This document shows, in pieces, positions 16,943-24,232 of a stretch of 64,000 nt of DNA. The DNA lies in contig NZ_QLYX01000001.1 of NCBI RefSeq assembly GCF_003289645.1, positions 310,001 through 374,000 on the forward strand. Reading direction: 5' to 3'. Position 1 is the stretch's first letter, and every line of letters starts with the position of its first letter. A program made the translations under genes and the position numbers. Source of the DNA: Actinomadura craniellae. GTDB taxonomy: Bacteria; Actinomycetota; Actinomycetes; Streptosporangiales; Streptosporangiaceae. The notes under the pieces were generated by a model. It had not been told where the DNA came from, did no database searches, and saw only the letters and a program-made list of their open reading frames with translations.

Positions 16943-18322
16943 ATGGACCGCTTTCGCCCTTCCGCCGCGGCGTCCGCGACCACCGGTGGAGACGACATCG
17001 TGCTGCCGGAGAACTTCCTCTTCGGCACCAGCACGGCGGCGTACCAGATCGAGGGGGCGGCGGCCGAGGACGGCAAGGGCCCCAGCATCTGGGACACCTT
17101 CACCGCCGAGCCCGGCCGGATCGTGGACGGCGCCAGCGGTGCCGTCGCGTGCGACCACTACCACCGGTGGGCCGAGGACATCGAGCTGATGCGGCGGCTC
17201 GGCGCGGACGGCTACCGCTTCTCGATCGCCTGGCCGCGGATCCAGCCCACCGGCGGCGGCGCGGCCAACCCGGCCGGACTCGGGTTCTACGACCGTCTCG
17301 TCGACGCCCTGCTCGACGCGGGCATCCGGCCGATGGTCACGCTCTACCACTGGGACCTGCCGCAGGCGCTGGAGGACGGCGGCGGGTGGCTCGACCGCGA
17401 GACCGCCCTCCGCTTCGGGGAGTACGCCGCGATCATGGGTGATCTCCTCGGCGACCGGGTGACCCACTGGTGCCCGGTCAACGAGCCGAACGTGGTGACC
17501 CTGTACGGCTACGGGGAGGGCGTCTTCGCCCCGGGGAAGGCGCTGCTGCTCGACGCGCTCCCGGCGGCCCACCACCTGCTGCTGGCCCACGGGACGGCCG
17601 TCCAGGCGCTGCGGGCGTCAGGGGCCGGTGATGTCGGCACCGCGACCAGCCACTACCCGGCCTGGCCGCGCACCGGCAGCGACGCCGACCGGGCGGCCGC
17701 CGGATGCTTCGACACGTTGTGGAACCGGCTGTTCGCCGACCCGATCCTGCTGGGCCGCTACCCCGGGGGGTTGGGCGAGGCGATGCCGGGGCCGGTGGGG
17801 GAGGACCTCGCGCTGATCGCGCAGCCGCTCGACTTCTACGGCCTGAACTACTACCACCCGATGGGCGTCCGGGCGGCGTCCGAGGGCTCGCGGCTCCCGT
17901 TCGAGCGCGCGGACGTGCCGGGTTACCCGACCACCGACTTCGGCTGGCCGATCGTGCCGGAGGCGTTCACGGACCTGCTCGTCGAGATGGCGGAACGCTA
18001 CCCCGGCCTACCGCCGATCATCGTCACCGAGAACGGCTGCTCCTACGCGACGGGGCCCGACGAGTCCGGCGTGGTCGACGACCGGCCGCGGATCGACTAC
18101 CTCGACGCGCACCTGCGCGCCGTCGCGGCCGCGATCGGCCGCGGCGCCGACGTGCGCGGCTACTACTGCTGGTCGCTGCTGGACAACTTCGAGTGGGCGC
18201 ACGGGTTCACCCAGCGGTTCGGGCTGGTCCACGTCGACTACGACACGCTGGTGCGGACGCCGAAGCGCTCCTTCGACTGGTACGCCGACCTGATCCGCGC
18301 CCACCACGGAACGACCGATTGA
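16943..18322 (+). CDS. GH1 beta-glucosidase
   Basis: A glycoside hydrolase family 1 enzyme releasing glucose from beta-glucosides. Visible motifs are FLFGTSTAAYQIEGA (family N-signature), YRFSIAWPRI, LYHWDLPQAL, the acid/base Glu in CPVNEPNV and the nucleophile Glu in IIVTENGCS. The closing YYCWSLLDNFEWAHGFTQRFG is also typical. There is no signal peptide, so it acts in the cytoplasm. GGGGAGG lies just before ATG 16943. It overlaps the MFS gene behind it, which fits import and hydrolysis of oligosaccharides. Confidence 0.96.
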   Translation: MDRFRPSAAASATTGGDDIVLPENFLFGTSTAAYQIEGAAAEDGKGPSIWDTFTAEPGRIVDGASGAVACDHYHRWAEDIELMRRLGADGYRFSIAWPRIQPTGGGAANPAGLGFYDRLVDALLDAGIRPMVTLYHWDLPQALEDGGGWLDRETALRFGEYAAIMGDLLGDRVTHWCPVNEPNVVTLYGYGEGVFAPGKALLLDALPAAHHLLLAHGTAVQALRASGAGDVGTATSHYPAWPRTGSDADRAAAGCFDTLWNRLFADPILLGRYPGGLGEAMPGPVGEDLALIAQPLDFYGLNYYHPMGVRAASEGSRLPFERADVPGYPTTDFGWPIVPEAFTDLLVEMAERYPGLPPIIVTENGCSYATGPDESGVVDDRPRIDYLDAHLRAVAAAIGRGADVRGYYCWSLLDNFEWAHGFTQRFGLVHVDYDTLVRTPKRSFDWYADLIRAHHGTTD

Positions 18323-19575
18323 ACACCCCGGCCGGGCCCCTCGGCCGCGCGCTGGCCGAGCCGACCGCGCCGGTCTCGAAGCTCTGGGTCCTGTGGCTGG
18401 TCCTGGCCGTCGTCGGTCTGTGGTCGAGCTTCTTCGGCCCGATCCAGGTGCTGCTGGCCCAGCAGGCCGAGGCGGTCGCACCGGACCACAAGGAGGCGGT
18501 GCTCTCCCTGGTGACCGGTGTCGGCGCCGCGGTGTCGATGGTGTGCACCCCGCTCTGGGGCGCGTTCTCCGACCGCACCACGTCGCGCCTGGGGCGCCGG
18601 CTTCCCTGGGTCGCCGGCGGTGTGGTCGGTGGCGTGATCGCGCTGGCGCTGCTCTCCCGGGCCGACTCGGTGTGGTCCATGGTGCTGGCGTGGGCGCTGG
18701 CGCAGGGATCGCTCAACGCGATGTTCGCGGCGATCGTCGCCACCGTCCCGGACCAGGTGCCCGCCCGGGAGCGCGGTGCGGTCGGCGGGGTCGTCTCCAT
18801 CGCCCAGACCCTCGGGGTCATCGGCGGGACCGGCATCGCCGCCGCCACCGGCGGCGTCGCGGCCGGTTACCTCACCCTCGCCGGCGCGCTCGTCCTGACG
18901 ACGCTGCCGTACGTCCTGGACTCGCGCGACATCCGGCTGCCGCGGGAACTGCGCCCGGAGCTGCGGTGGGGGCCGTTCCTGCGCGGCTTCTGGATCTCGC
19001 CGCGCGAGCACCCCGACTTCGCCTGGGCCTGGATCACCCGCTTCCTGATGATCTTCGGTAACGCGCTGCTGATTCTCTACCTGCTCTACTACCTCAAGGA
19101 CGCGGTCGGCCTGGCCGCCGACCGGGCCGAGGACGGGGTCTTCCTGCTCACCGCCGTGTACGGCGCCTGCACGGTGGTCACGGCGTTCCTCGGCGGCCTG
19201 TGGTCCGACCGGACCGGGAAACGCAAGGCCTTCGTGACCGGGGCGGGCCTGATCGCCGCCGGAGCGCTGCTGCTGTTCGCCTTCGTCCCCACCTGGCCGG
19301 CGGCCTTCGCCGGGGCGATCGTCCTCGGGATCGGGTTCGGCGCCTACACCGCGGTCGACTTCGCCCTGATCACCCAGGTGCTGCCCGGGGCCGGCGCCCG
19401 GGGGAAGGACCTCGGAGTCATCAACATCGCCAACACGCTGCCGCAGGTGCTCGCCCCGGTCCTCGCCGCCGGCGTGATCGCGTTGGGCCTCGGCTACACC
19501 GTCCTCTACAGCCTGGCGGCCGTGGTGAGCGTCCTGGGCTCGATCCTGGTCGGGCGGATCAAATCCGTCGCCTGA
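18319..19575 (+). CDS. MFS (GPH-like) sugar transporter
   Basis: About 418 residues and 12 TM helices. The loop after TM2 reads GAFSDRTTSRLGRRLPW, the pattern of glycoside-pentoside-hexuronide symporters. The second half has LWSDRTGKRKAF. The start is TTG 18319, overlapping the stop of the beta-glucosidase (TTGA). Coupling to a cytoplasmic GH1 enzyme suggests that it imports a beta-glucoside such as cellobiose. The exact sugar is inference. Confidence 0.88.
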   Translation: MNTPAGPLGRALAEPTAPVSKLWVLWLVLAVVGLWSSFFGPIQVLLAQQAEAVAPDHKEAVLSLVTGVGAAVSMVCTPLWGAFSDRTTSRLGRRLPWVAGGVVGGVIALALLSRADSVWSMVLAWALAQGSLNAMFAAIVATVPDQVPARERGAVGGVVSIAQTLGVIGGTGIAAATGGVAAGYLTLAGALVLTTLPYVLDSRDIRLPRELRPELRWGPFLRGFWISPREHPDFAWAWITRFLMIFGNALLILYLLYYLKDAVGLAADRAEDGVFLLTAVYGACTVVTAFLGGLWSDRTGKRKAFVTGAGLIAAGALLLFAFVPTWPAAFAGAIVLGIGFGAYTAVDFALITQVLPGAGARGKDLGVINIANTLPQVLAPVLAAGVIALGLGYTVLYSLAAVVSVLGSILVGRIKSVA

Positions 19576-19650
19576 CCGGCGGCGCTCACGGGCCCGGCGC
19601 CGGGCGTTCGCCGGTAGCGGCCTCTCCGCTCATTGCTATCGACACAGTTC

Positions 19651-19660
19651 CGATATATCG
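19651..19660. promoter_or_regulatory. CGATATATCG palindrome (probable PadR operator)
   Basis: A perfect 10-bp palindrome 60 bp upstream of the PadR start. ATAT-centred palindromes of this sort are common PadR autoregulatory sites. The patch from about 19635 to 19700 is strikingly AT-rich. Confidence 0.55.
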
Positions 19661-19719
19661 TTGAGTCATCGGCAAATAGTCGAGACTCTTCAGTGATAGT
19701 CGAACGAGAGGAAGCGATC

Positions 19720-20265
19720 ATGCATCGCGATCACGAACACCACCGCGGGCCCCGCCCGGAGGACGGGCGCCGCCGGCGCGGAGACTTCGACCCGTGGGGC
19801 CCCGGCGGCCGCCGGGGCGGCCGGCGCGGCGGGCGGACCCGCCGCGGCAACGTCAAGGCGGCCCTGCTGGCCCTGCTCGCCGAGCGGCCCATGCACGGCT
19901 ACGAAATGATCAACGAGCTGGAGGAACGCACCAACGGTGTCTGGCGGCCCAGCCCCGGCTCGGTCTACCCGACCCTCCAGCTGATGGAGGACGAAGGGCT
20001 CGTCACCAGCCAGGAGCAGAACGGCAAGCGCCTGTTCACCCCCACCGAGAAGGGGACGTCCACCGCCGCCCTGGAACCCGAGCCCTGGCGCGAGGTCGCC
20101 GGCGGGGCGGGCGACGGCCGGCTGCGCGCCCGCGAGGCCGTCGGCCAGCTGGGCATGGCGCTCAAGCAGGTCATGGCCGCGGGCACCGAGGAGCAGCAGA
20201 CCCGGGCCCTGGACGTCGTCGACGAGGCCCGGCGCAAGCTGTACGGCATCCTCGCCGAGGACTAG
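19720..20265 (+). CDS. PadR-family regulator
   Basis: A 181-residue regulator with an unusual N-terminus rich in His, Arg and Gly (about residues 1-42). The PadR winged helix follows: VKAALLALLAERPMHGYEMI, SPGSVYPTLQLMEDEGLV and GKRLFTPTEKG. A C-terminal helical tail probably dimerises. GAGAGGA lies 7 bases upstream of ATG 19720. The arginine/glycine-rich tail could bind nucleic acid or metal; that is speculative. It stands alone, with no target gene next door. Confidence 0.9.
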   Translation: MHRDHEHHRGPRPEDGRRRRGDFDPWGPGGRRGGRRGGRTRRGNVKAALLALLAERPMHGYEMINELEERTNGVWRPSPGSVYPTLQLMEDEGLVTSQEQNGKRLFTPTEKGTSTAALEPEPWREVAGGAGDGRLRAREAVGQLGMALKQVMAAGTEEQQTRALDVVDEARRKLYGILAED

Positions 20266-20540
20266 TGCGGCGATAATCAAGCACGTGGAGACAGCCGTCC
20301 AGTGGGTCCGCACGTCGTGGACCAAGCGGTCACGCGGTGGCGCCACCGACATTCGTGTCTTCCTCGGCGACCCCACCCACCACGTCAGCGAGCTCGGCTC
20401 GCTCCGCTGACGGTTTCGCGGGCCGGGGCTGGAGCGGCTTGCCCGGAGAATCCGCCCATGGGAGGGAGCGCGGATAGTCCGGCGGGAGTAGCGGCACCTG
20501 CGCCGAGCGTGGGACGACGGCGCGGGAGGGCGTGCCGAGG

Positions 20541-21560
20541 ATGGCTGCCATGGCCGTCAAGGTTGTGGCAGGAGTCATGGACATGGTCAGTACCGCCGAG
20601 GTCCCGACGGAGGAGCGGTTCGCCTTCTGGCGCGAGGTGACCTCGAAGGTCTGGTTGCCGCTCGACGCACGCTGCGAAGCGCCCGGGGAAACCGGATTCC
20701 GGGCCCAGGTCGGTGTCGGCGGGCTCGGCCCCGTGCAGACGACGGTGCTGACCGCGACACCGCACTCGGTCCACCGCACGCCCGCACTGATCCGCCGGAC
20801 CGATCCCGAGGCGTTCTTACTGACCTGCGCCGTGCACGGTCGCGGCATGCTGGGGGAGCAGGACGGCCGGTACGCGGACTACCACCTCGGGGACCTGGGG
20901 CTGTACGACAGCTCGCGCCCCTTCCTGGCCGGGCACGTGCCGGGGGTTCCGGCGAGCCAGCACCTGGGGCTGCAGTTCCCGCGCTCGTTGCTGCCGTTGC
21001 CGGAACGGGACCTGCGGCGGCTGACCGCGGTGCGCATCCCCGGCGACCGGGGCGTCGGAGCGCTGGCCTCGCAGTTCCTGCTGCAACTCGCCCGGCGCAT
21101 GGACGAACTCAGCCCGTCCGACACCGCCCGGCTGTCCACCCTGGCCCTGGACGTGCTGACCGCGGCGCTGGCCCACGAACTGGACGCCCCCGGCGCGGTG
21201 CCCCCGCACGCCAGGCGGCGCGCGCTGATGGCCCGGATCCACGCCTTCATCCGGACGAACCTCGGCGACGCGCACCTGACCCCCGGCGCGATCGCCGCGG
21301 CACACCACATCTCCGTGCGCTACCTGCACAAACTGTTCCACCAGGACGGCCACACCGTCGCCGGCTGGATCCGCGGCCGCCGCCTGGAGCAGTGCCGCCG
21401 CGACCTGGCCGACCCCCGGCTGGCCGCCCGGCCGATCGGCGCGATCGCCGCCCGGTGGGGGTTCACCAGCCCCGCGCACTTCAGCCAGATCTTCCGCACC
21501 GCCTACGGCCTGTCCCCGAGCCAGTTCCGCGACCAGTGCGCGACAGTGCGCAGGACCTAA
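20541..21560 (+). CDS. AraC-family regulator (AraC-binding-like N-domain)
   Basis: About 339 residues. The N-terminal part (ERFAFWREVTSKVWLPLDA, later LGLYDSSRPF) matches the AraC-binding-like domain found in regulators such as those of the NitR/OruR type. The C-terminal 100 residues form two helix-turn-helix units (AIAAAHHISVRYLHKLFHQ and GAIAARWGFTSPAHFSQIFR) with the usual YGLSPSQFR ending. Several in-frame starts exist between 20532 and 20586. ATG 20541 is a choice without a strong ribosome site. The 275-bp gap before it shows no clear element. Confidence 0.85.
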   Translation: MAAMAVKVVAGVMDMVSTAEVPTEERFAFWREVTSKVWLPLDARCEAPGETGFRAQVGVGGLGPVQTTVLTATPHSVHRTPALIRRTDPEAFLLTCAVHGRGMLGEQDGRYADYHLGDLGLYDSSRPFLAGHVPGVPASQHLGLQFPRSLLPLPERDLRRLTAVRIPGDRGVGALASQFLLQLARRMDELSPSDTARLSTLALDVLTAALAHELDAPGAVPPHARRRALMARIHAFIRTNLGDAHLTPGAIAAAHHISVRYLHKLFHQDGHTVAGWIRGRRLEQCRRDLADPRLAARPIGAIAARWGFTSPAHFSQIFRTAYGLSPSQFRDQCATVRRT

Positions 21561-21757
21561 AGCCGTGTGCGCCCACCCGTAAGGACATGCCAGGCCACGG
21601 CCAGCACCCTCGAGTGAGGAAGACAAACCGGAACGAGAAAGCGAACGCCCACCGGTACCCGCCGGACACGGCACGGCCCCGAACCGGGCGACCCGCCCGT
21701 CTCGTTCCCCTGGCCCGCCCGGCCGGGCAGGCCCGGCAACCGAACGGAGAAAGCGAC

Positions 21758-22180
21758 ATGTCCGACCACACCCCCCACCCCGTGGACGCTCTGCCGCGCA
21801 CACCCGACCGCGAGCGCCCCCGCACGCAAGCCAGGACCGTCCTGCTCGCCGCGCTCGGGCTCCTCACCGCGCTCGCCTTCGCGGTGGCCCCGGGAACCGC
21901 GCAGGCGGCCGAGGCCGCGACCGGCGCCCGGCCCGGCGCCGCCGCCACCGGCGCCGAGGCGCTGGTGACCTGCAACTACCGGGCCACGGTACGCGTCAAC
22001 GTCCACGCCACCAGGAACCGGGAGTCCAGCATCCTCAGCAGCTGGCCGGCGGGCACGGTGTTCTACGGCGCACCGTGCACCAACGTCGCGGGCGGCAACT
22101 ACGGCTCCTGCGGCACGGGCAACCTCTGGAAGGCCATCGGCACCGGCTGGGTCGCCACGAAGTGCCTCGTCCGCGTCTGA
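21758..22180 (+). CDS. Small secreted SH3-like domain protein
   Basis: 140 residues. A long n-region, a hydrophobic stretch (VLLAALGLLTALAFAV) and a cleavage site near GTAQAAEA predict Sec export. The mature part (VTCNYRATVRVNVHATRNRE, then WKAIGTGWVATKCLV) resembles bacterial SH3-type domains with four Cys that could pair. ACGGAGAAAG precedes the ATG at 21758. Such proteins often bind cell wall or act as extracellular adaptors. No partner gene is adjacent. Confidence 0.75.
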   Translation: MSDHTPHPVDALPRTPDRERPRTQARTVLLAALGLLTALAFAVAPGTAQAAEAATGARPGAAATGAEALVTCNYRATVRVNVHATRNRESSILSSWPAGTVFYGAPCTNVAGGNYGSCGTGNLWKAIGTGWVATKCLVRV

Positions 22181-22361
22181 ACGACCCGGCACCCGCCCGG
22201 GCCCCGACCTGACGAGGTTCTTCCGGGCGGCCACTCACCCCCGCCGCCGCCTCACGGCAGCATCCGGCGCAACCCCGACCCACCAACCACGAATCGTCGA
22301 AATCAACCAAGGCGGACTACTCCGGAGCTGAGAAACCCGGGAACGCCCCGCCTGCAACACA

Positions 22362-22409
22362 GAGATTGATCTTGCCGGTCACCAGCTCTCGACCGGCAAG
22401 ATCAATCTC
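22362..22409. repeat. Perfect 19-bp inverted repeat
   Basis: GAGATTGATCTTGCCGGTC (22362-22380), a 10-nt loop, and its exact complement (22391-22409). The stem is long and mixed in composition, unlike the GC-only terminators elsewhere in the window. Confidence 0.7.
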
Positions 22410-22415
22410 GGCGTT

Positions 22416-22439
22416 AACGGCTTCCACCGGGAAGCCGTT
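22416..22439. repeat. 10-bp hairpin next to CRISPR-like repeats
   Basis: AACGGCTTCC, short loop, GGAAGCCGTT, 6 bp after the 19-bp inverted repeat and 6 bp before the first 27-bp repeat. Confidence 0.55.
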
Positions 22440-22445
22440 CCCATC

Positions 22446-22537
22446 GTGATCCCTCCAGGGATGATCGGCGACCCCTATGCCCGAGGAGGCATCATGGCCA
22501 TCACCAAGCTGCGATCCCTCCAGGGATGATCGGTGAC
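22446..22537 (+). CRISPR. Two-repeat CRISPR-like array (one 38-nt spacer)
   Basis: Two 27-bp repeats, 22446-22472 and 22511-22537, are identical except at positions 2 and 23. Each contains the dyad ATCCCTCCAGGGAT, a typical CRISPR hairpin. The period is 65 bp and leaves a 38-nt spacer, the size expected for type III. The spacer reads GAGGAGGCATCATGGCC, like a ribosome site plus start codon, so it may come from a phage or plasmid gene. Two repeats are the minimum and this could be a degenerate array. The nearby cas6 and type III operon support the call. Confidence 0.5.
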
Positions 22538-22867
22538 ACGAGAGTATGAAGTCGCGGTTCACGCGGCTGTTCCTCGTGTCGAGGAGACTGATCTTTGCAG
22601 CAATTCGGCGATTATGCATCATCACAGATCAGAGCATTATGACTGGACAGTCAAAAATGGTCGTTCTGGGTTTGTAGTAGCCCTTTCTTGTAGGAATCGG
22701 GACTGCTTGCCCTATACCACCCGAGCCCGGATGGCAGGTGGGTTGCTGTGAAGTGACCGCAGATGGTCGCCCTGGGTGTTACCTGCAGGTACCGCCCGCG
22801 AGGCCAAATCGGCCGATGCTACGAATTGTCTCCAGGTAATTACTGATCGTTCTCCCTGGAAGGTGTC

Positions 22868-23560
22868 GTGAGGGTGCGCGTCGATGTCGGGGCGGAGGCG
22901 TCCCATGTTCCCTGGCCTGAGGTGCATGGGGCCGCTCGGGGGGTCATGTACGGGCTGCTCGGGGAGCAGGACGCCGGCCTGGCGACGGAGCTGCACGACG
23001 TCGGCTGGCAGGGGCACACGCTCAGGCCGCTGGGGATCTCACCGCCGGTGTTCCAGGTGGCCAAGCGCCCCAAGGGCGTCTACCCGGCGTCCGGCACGGG
23101 TTCGCTGTGGCTGGGGTCCCCGGTGCCGCGGATCGCCGGCTGCCTGCTCGCCGCGCTCGCCGGCCGCCAGGTGATCCGCTGGGGCTCCGTCCATCTGAAG
23201 GTGCGGGGGATGCAACTGGAGCCGGCCCCGGATCACGCGAAGGGGGAAGCGGTGTTCGACACCGTGTCGCCGGTGGTCGTCCGGCATGAGAGCCGCTACC
23301 TGCTCCCGGGGGACGCCGCGTACGTGGAGCGCCTGACGCACAACCTGCGGCACAAGGCCGACGTCCTGGGGCTGCCCTCGGCGGAGATCGGCGTCGAGGT
23401 GCTGGGCGCCGGGGGGCGACGGCGGTTCGAGGTGAACGACGCCGTCCGGATCGGGGCCCGCGCGCGCCTGCGGGTGAGCGCCGACCCGGCCCTGCTGGAC
23501 GCCCTCTACGACTGGGGTCTGGGGCTCAACACCAACCAGGGCTTCGGGTGGGTCAGGTGA
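22868..23560 (+). CDS. cas6: Cas6 CRISPR RNA endoribonuclease (copy 1)
   Basis: Cas6 cuts pre-crRNA within repeats to release guides. The protein of 230 residues follows the Cas6 plan. It has VFDTVSPVVVRHESRYLLPGD in the middle, then LTHNLRHKADVLG, and the C-terminal glycine-rich loop GLGLNTNQGFGWV that binds repeat RNA. The catalytic residue cannot be fixed by eye, since Cas6 families vary. GTG 22868 follows GGAAGG. It lies 308 bp downstream of the two-repeat array and upstream of the effector operon, separated from it by a small gene on the other strand. Confidence 0.85.
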   Translation: MRVRVDVGAEASHVPWPEVHGAARGVMYGLLGEQDAGLATELHDVGWQGHTLRPLGISPPVFQVAKRPKGVYPASGTGSLWLGSPVPRIAGCLLAALAGRQVIRWGSVHLKVRGMQLEPAPDHAKGEAVFDTVSPVVVRHESRYLLPGDAAYVERLTHNLRHKADVLGLPSAEIGVEVLGAGGRRRFEVNDAVRIGARARLRVSADPALLDALYDWGLGLNTNQGFGWVR

Positions 23561-23668
23561 GCGCGGCCCTGCGGTCATCCGCGCATCCCCGCAGCGCGGC
23601 GAGGTAGGGGCGGTGACCCTTGCGAACGCGCCCCAACCCTGTCCGGGCTGGGGCGCGCAGAGCAGGGG

Positions 23669-23971
23669 TCACACGCAGATCATGTCCACGCTGGCGGTGT
23701 AGGAGACATCGCCCACCGCCCAGGTGCCGGGCGGCCAGACGATGGGCTCCGCAATGAGTTCGCAGTTGAAGAGTCCTTCTGAGCTGGCCGAGTTCTCGGC
23801 GTCGTCGATCGCCCTCTCGATGGCACGCTCGGCCGTCATGCCGCGTCCGAAGCCGTTGAACACCGGGACTTCGTCGGCCGTGGCAGGGGTGCCTACAGCC
23901 ACGAGTGCGGAGGCCGTCACGGCCACCAGGAACGCGCTCACGGCCTTCCGTCGGGATGCTCGTAATCTCAT
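23669..23971 (-). CDS. Small secreted protein of unknown function
   Basis: 100 residues from ATG 23971 (AAGGGCGG upstream). A basic start (MRLRASRRKAVSAF), a hydrophobic core and a cleavage site near PATADE predict Sec export. The mature part of about 65 residues (FGRGMTAERAIERAIDDAEN, two Cys) has no recognisable family. It is inserted between cas6 and the type III operon on the opposite strand, and may be unrelated cargo. Confidence 0.7.
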   Translation of the reverse strand: MRLRASRRKAVSAFLVAVTASALVAVGTPATADEVPVFNGFGRGMTAERAIERAIDDAENSASSEGLFNCELIAEPIVWPPGTWAVGDVSYTASVDMICV

Positions 23972-24232
23972 CGTCGGGGTACCGCCCTTCTCTTGGTCGT
24001 GCCCCCTCCGAGGGGGCAACGGTGTATCCGGCAGACCATTCGCTACATACACGGACTTGTCTGGGTTCTGGTTCACTCCGGCTTCGAACAGGGGCCGCGT
24101 CGGGGCGGGTCCGGCCGCTGCGGCGGCCACGATCGGCCACGGGAGGGTGTAACGCTCTGAAAGCGGCCATTTCCTCTGCTTCCTCCGCCCGGCTTTGGTT
24201 GGGTGGTTCCGGGGCCAGGAACAGGGGGGTGC

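Larger units (their letters stand above)
22181..22867. other. 687-bp non-coding region before cas6
   Basis: No credible gene is present. From left to right it contains a perfect 19-bp inverted repeat (22362-22409), a second hairpin (22416-22439), two copies of a 27-bp repeat (22446-22537), and a tract of lowered G+C from about 22540 to 22690 (25 G/C in the 60 bases 22621-22680 by hand count). That tract could be a CRISPR leader or decayed DNA. cas6 begins at 22868. Confidence 0.6.

Noticed and set aside
22494-22529. Mini-ORF MAITKLRSLQG with a good ribosome site inside the spacer and second repeat
   Set aside because: Only 11 codons. A leader peptide is possible, but the repeat structure explains the sequence better.
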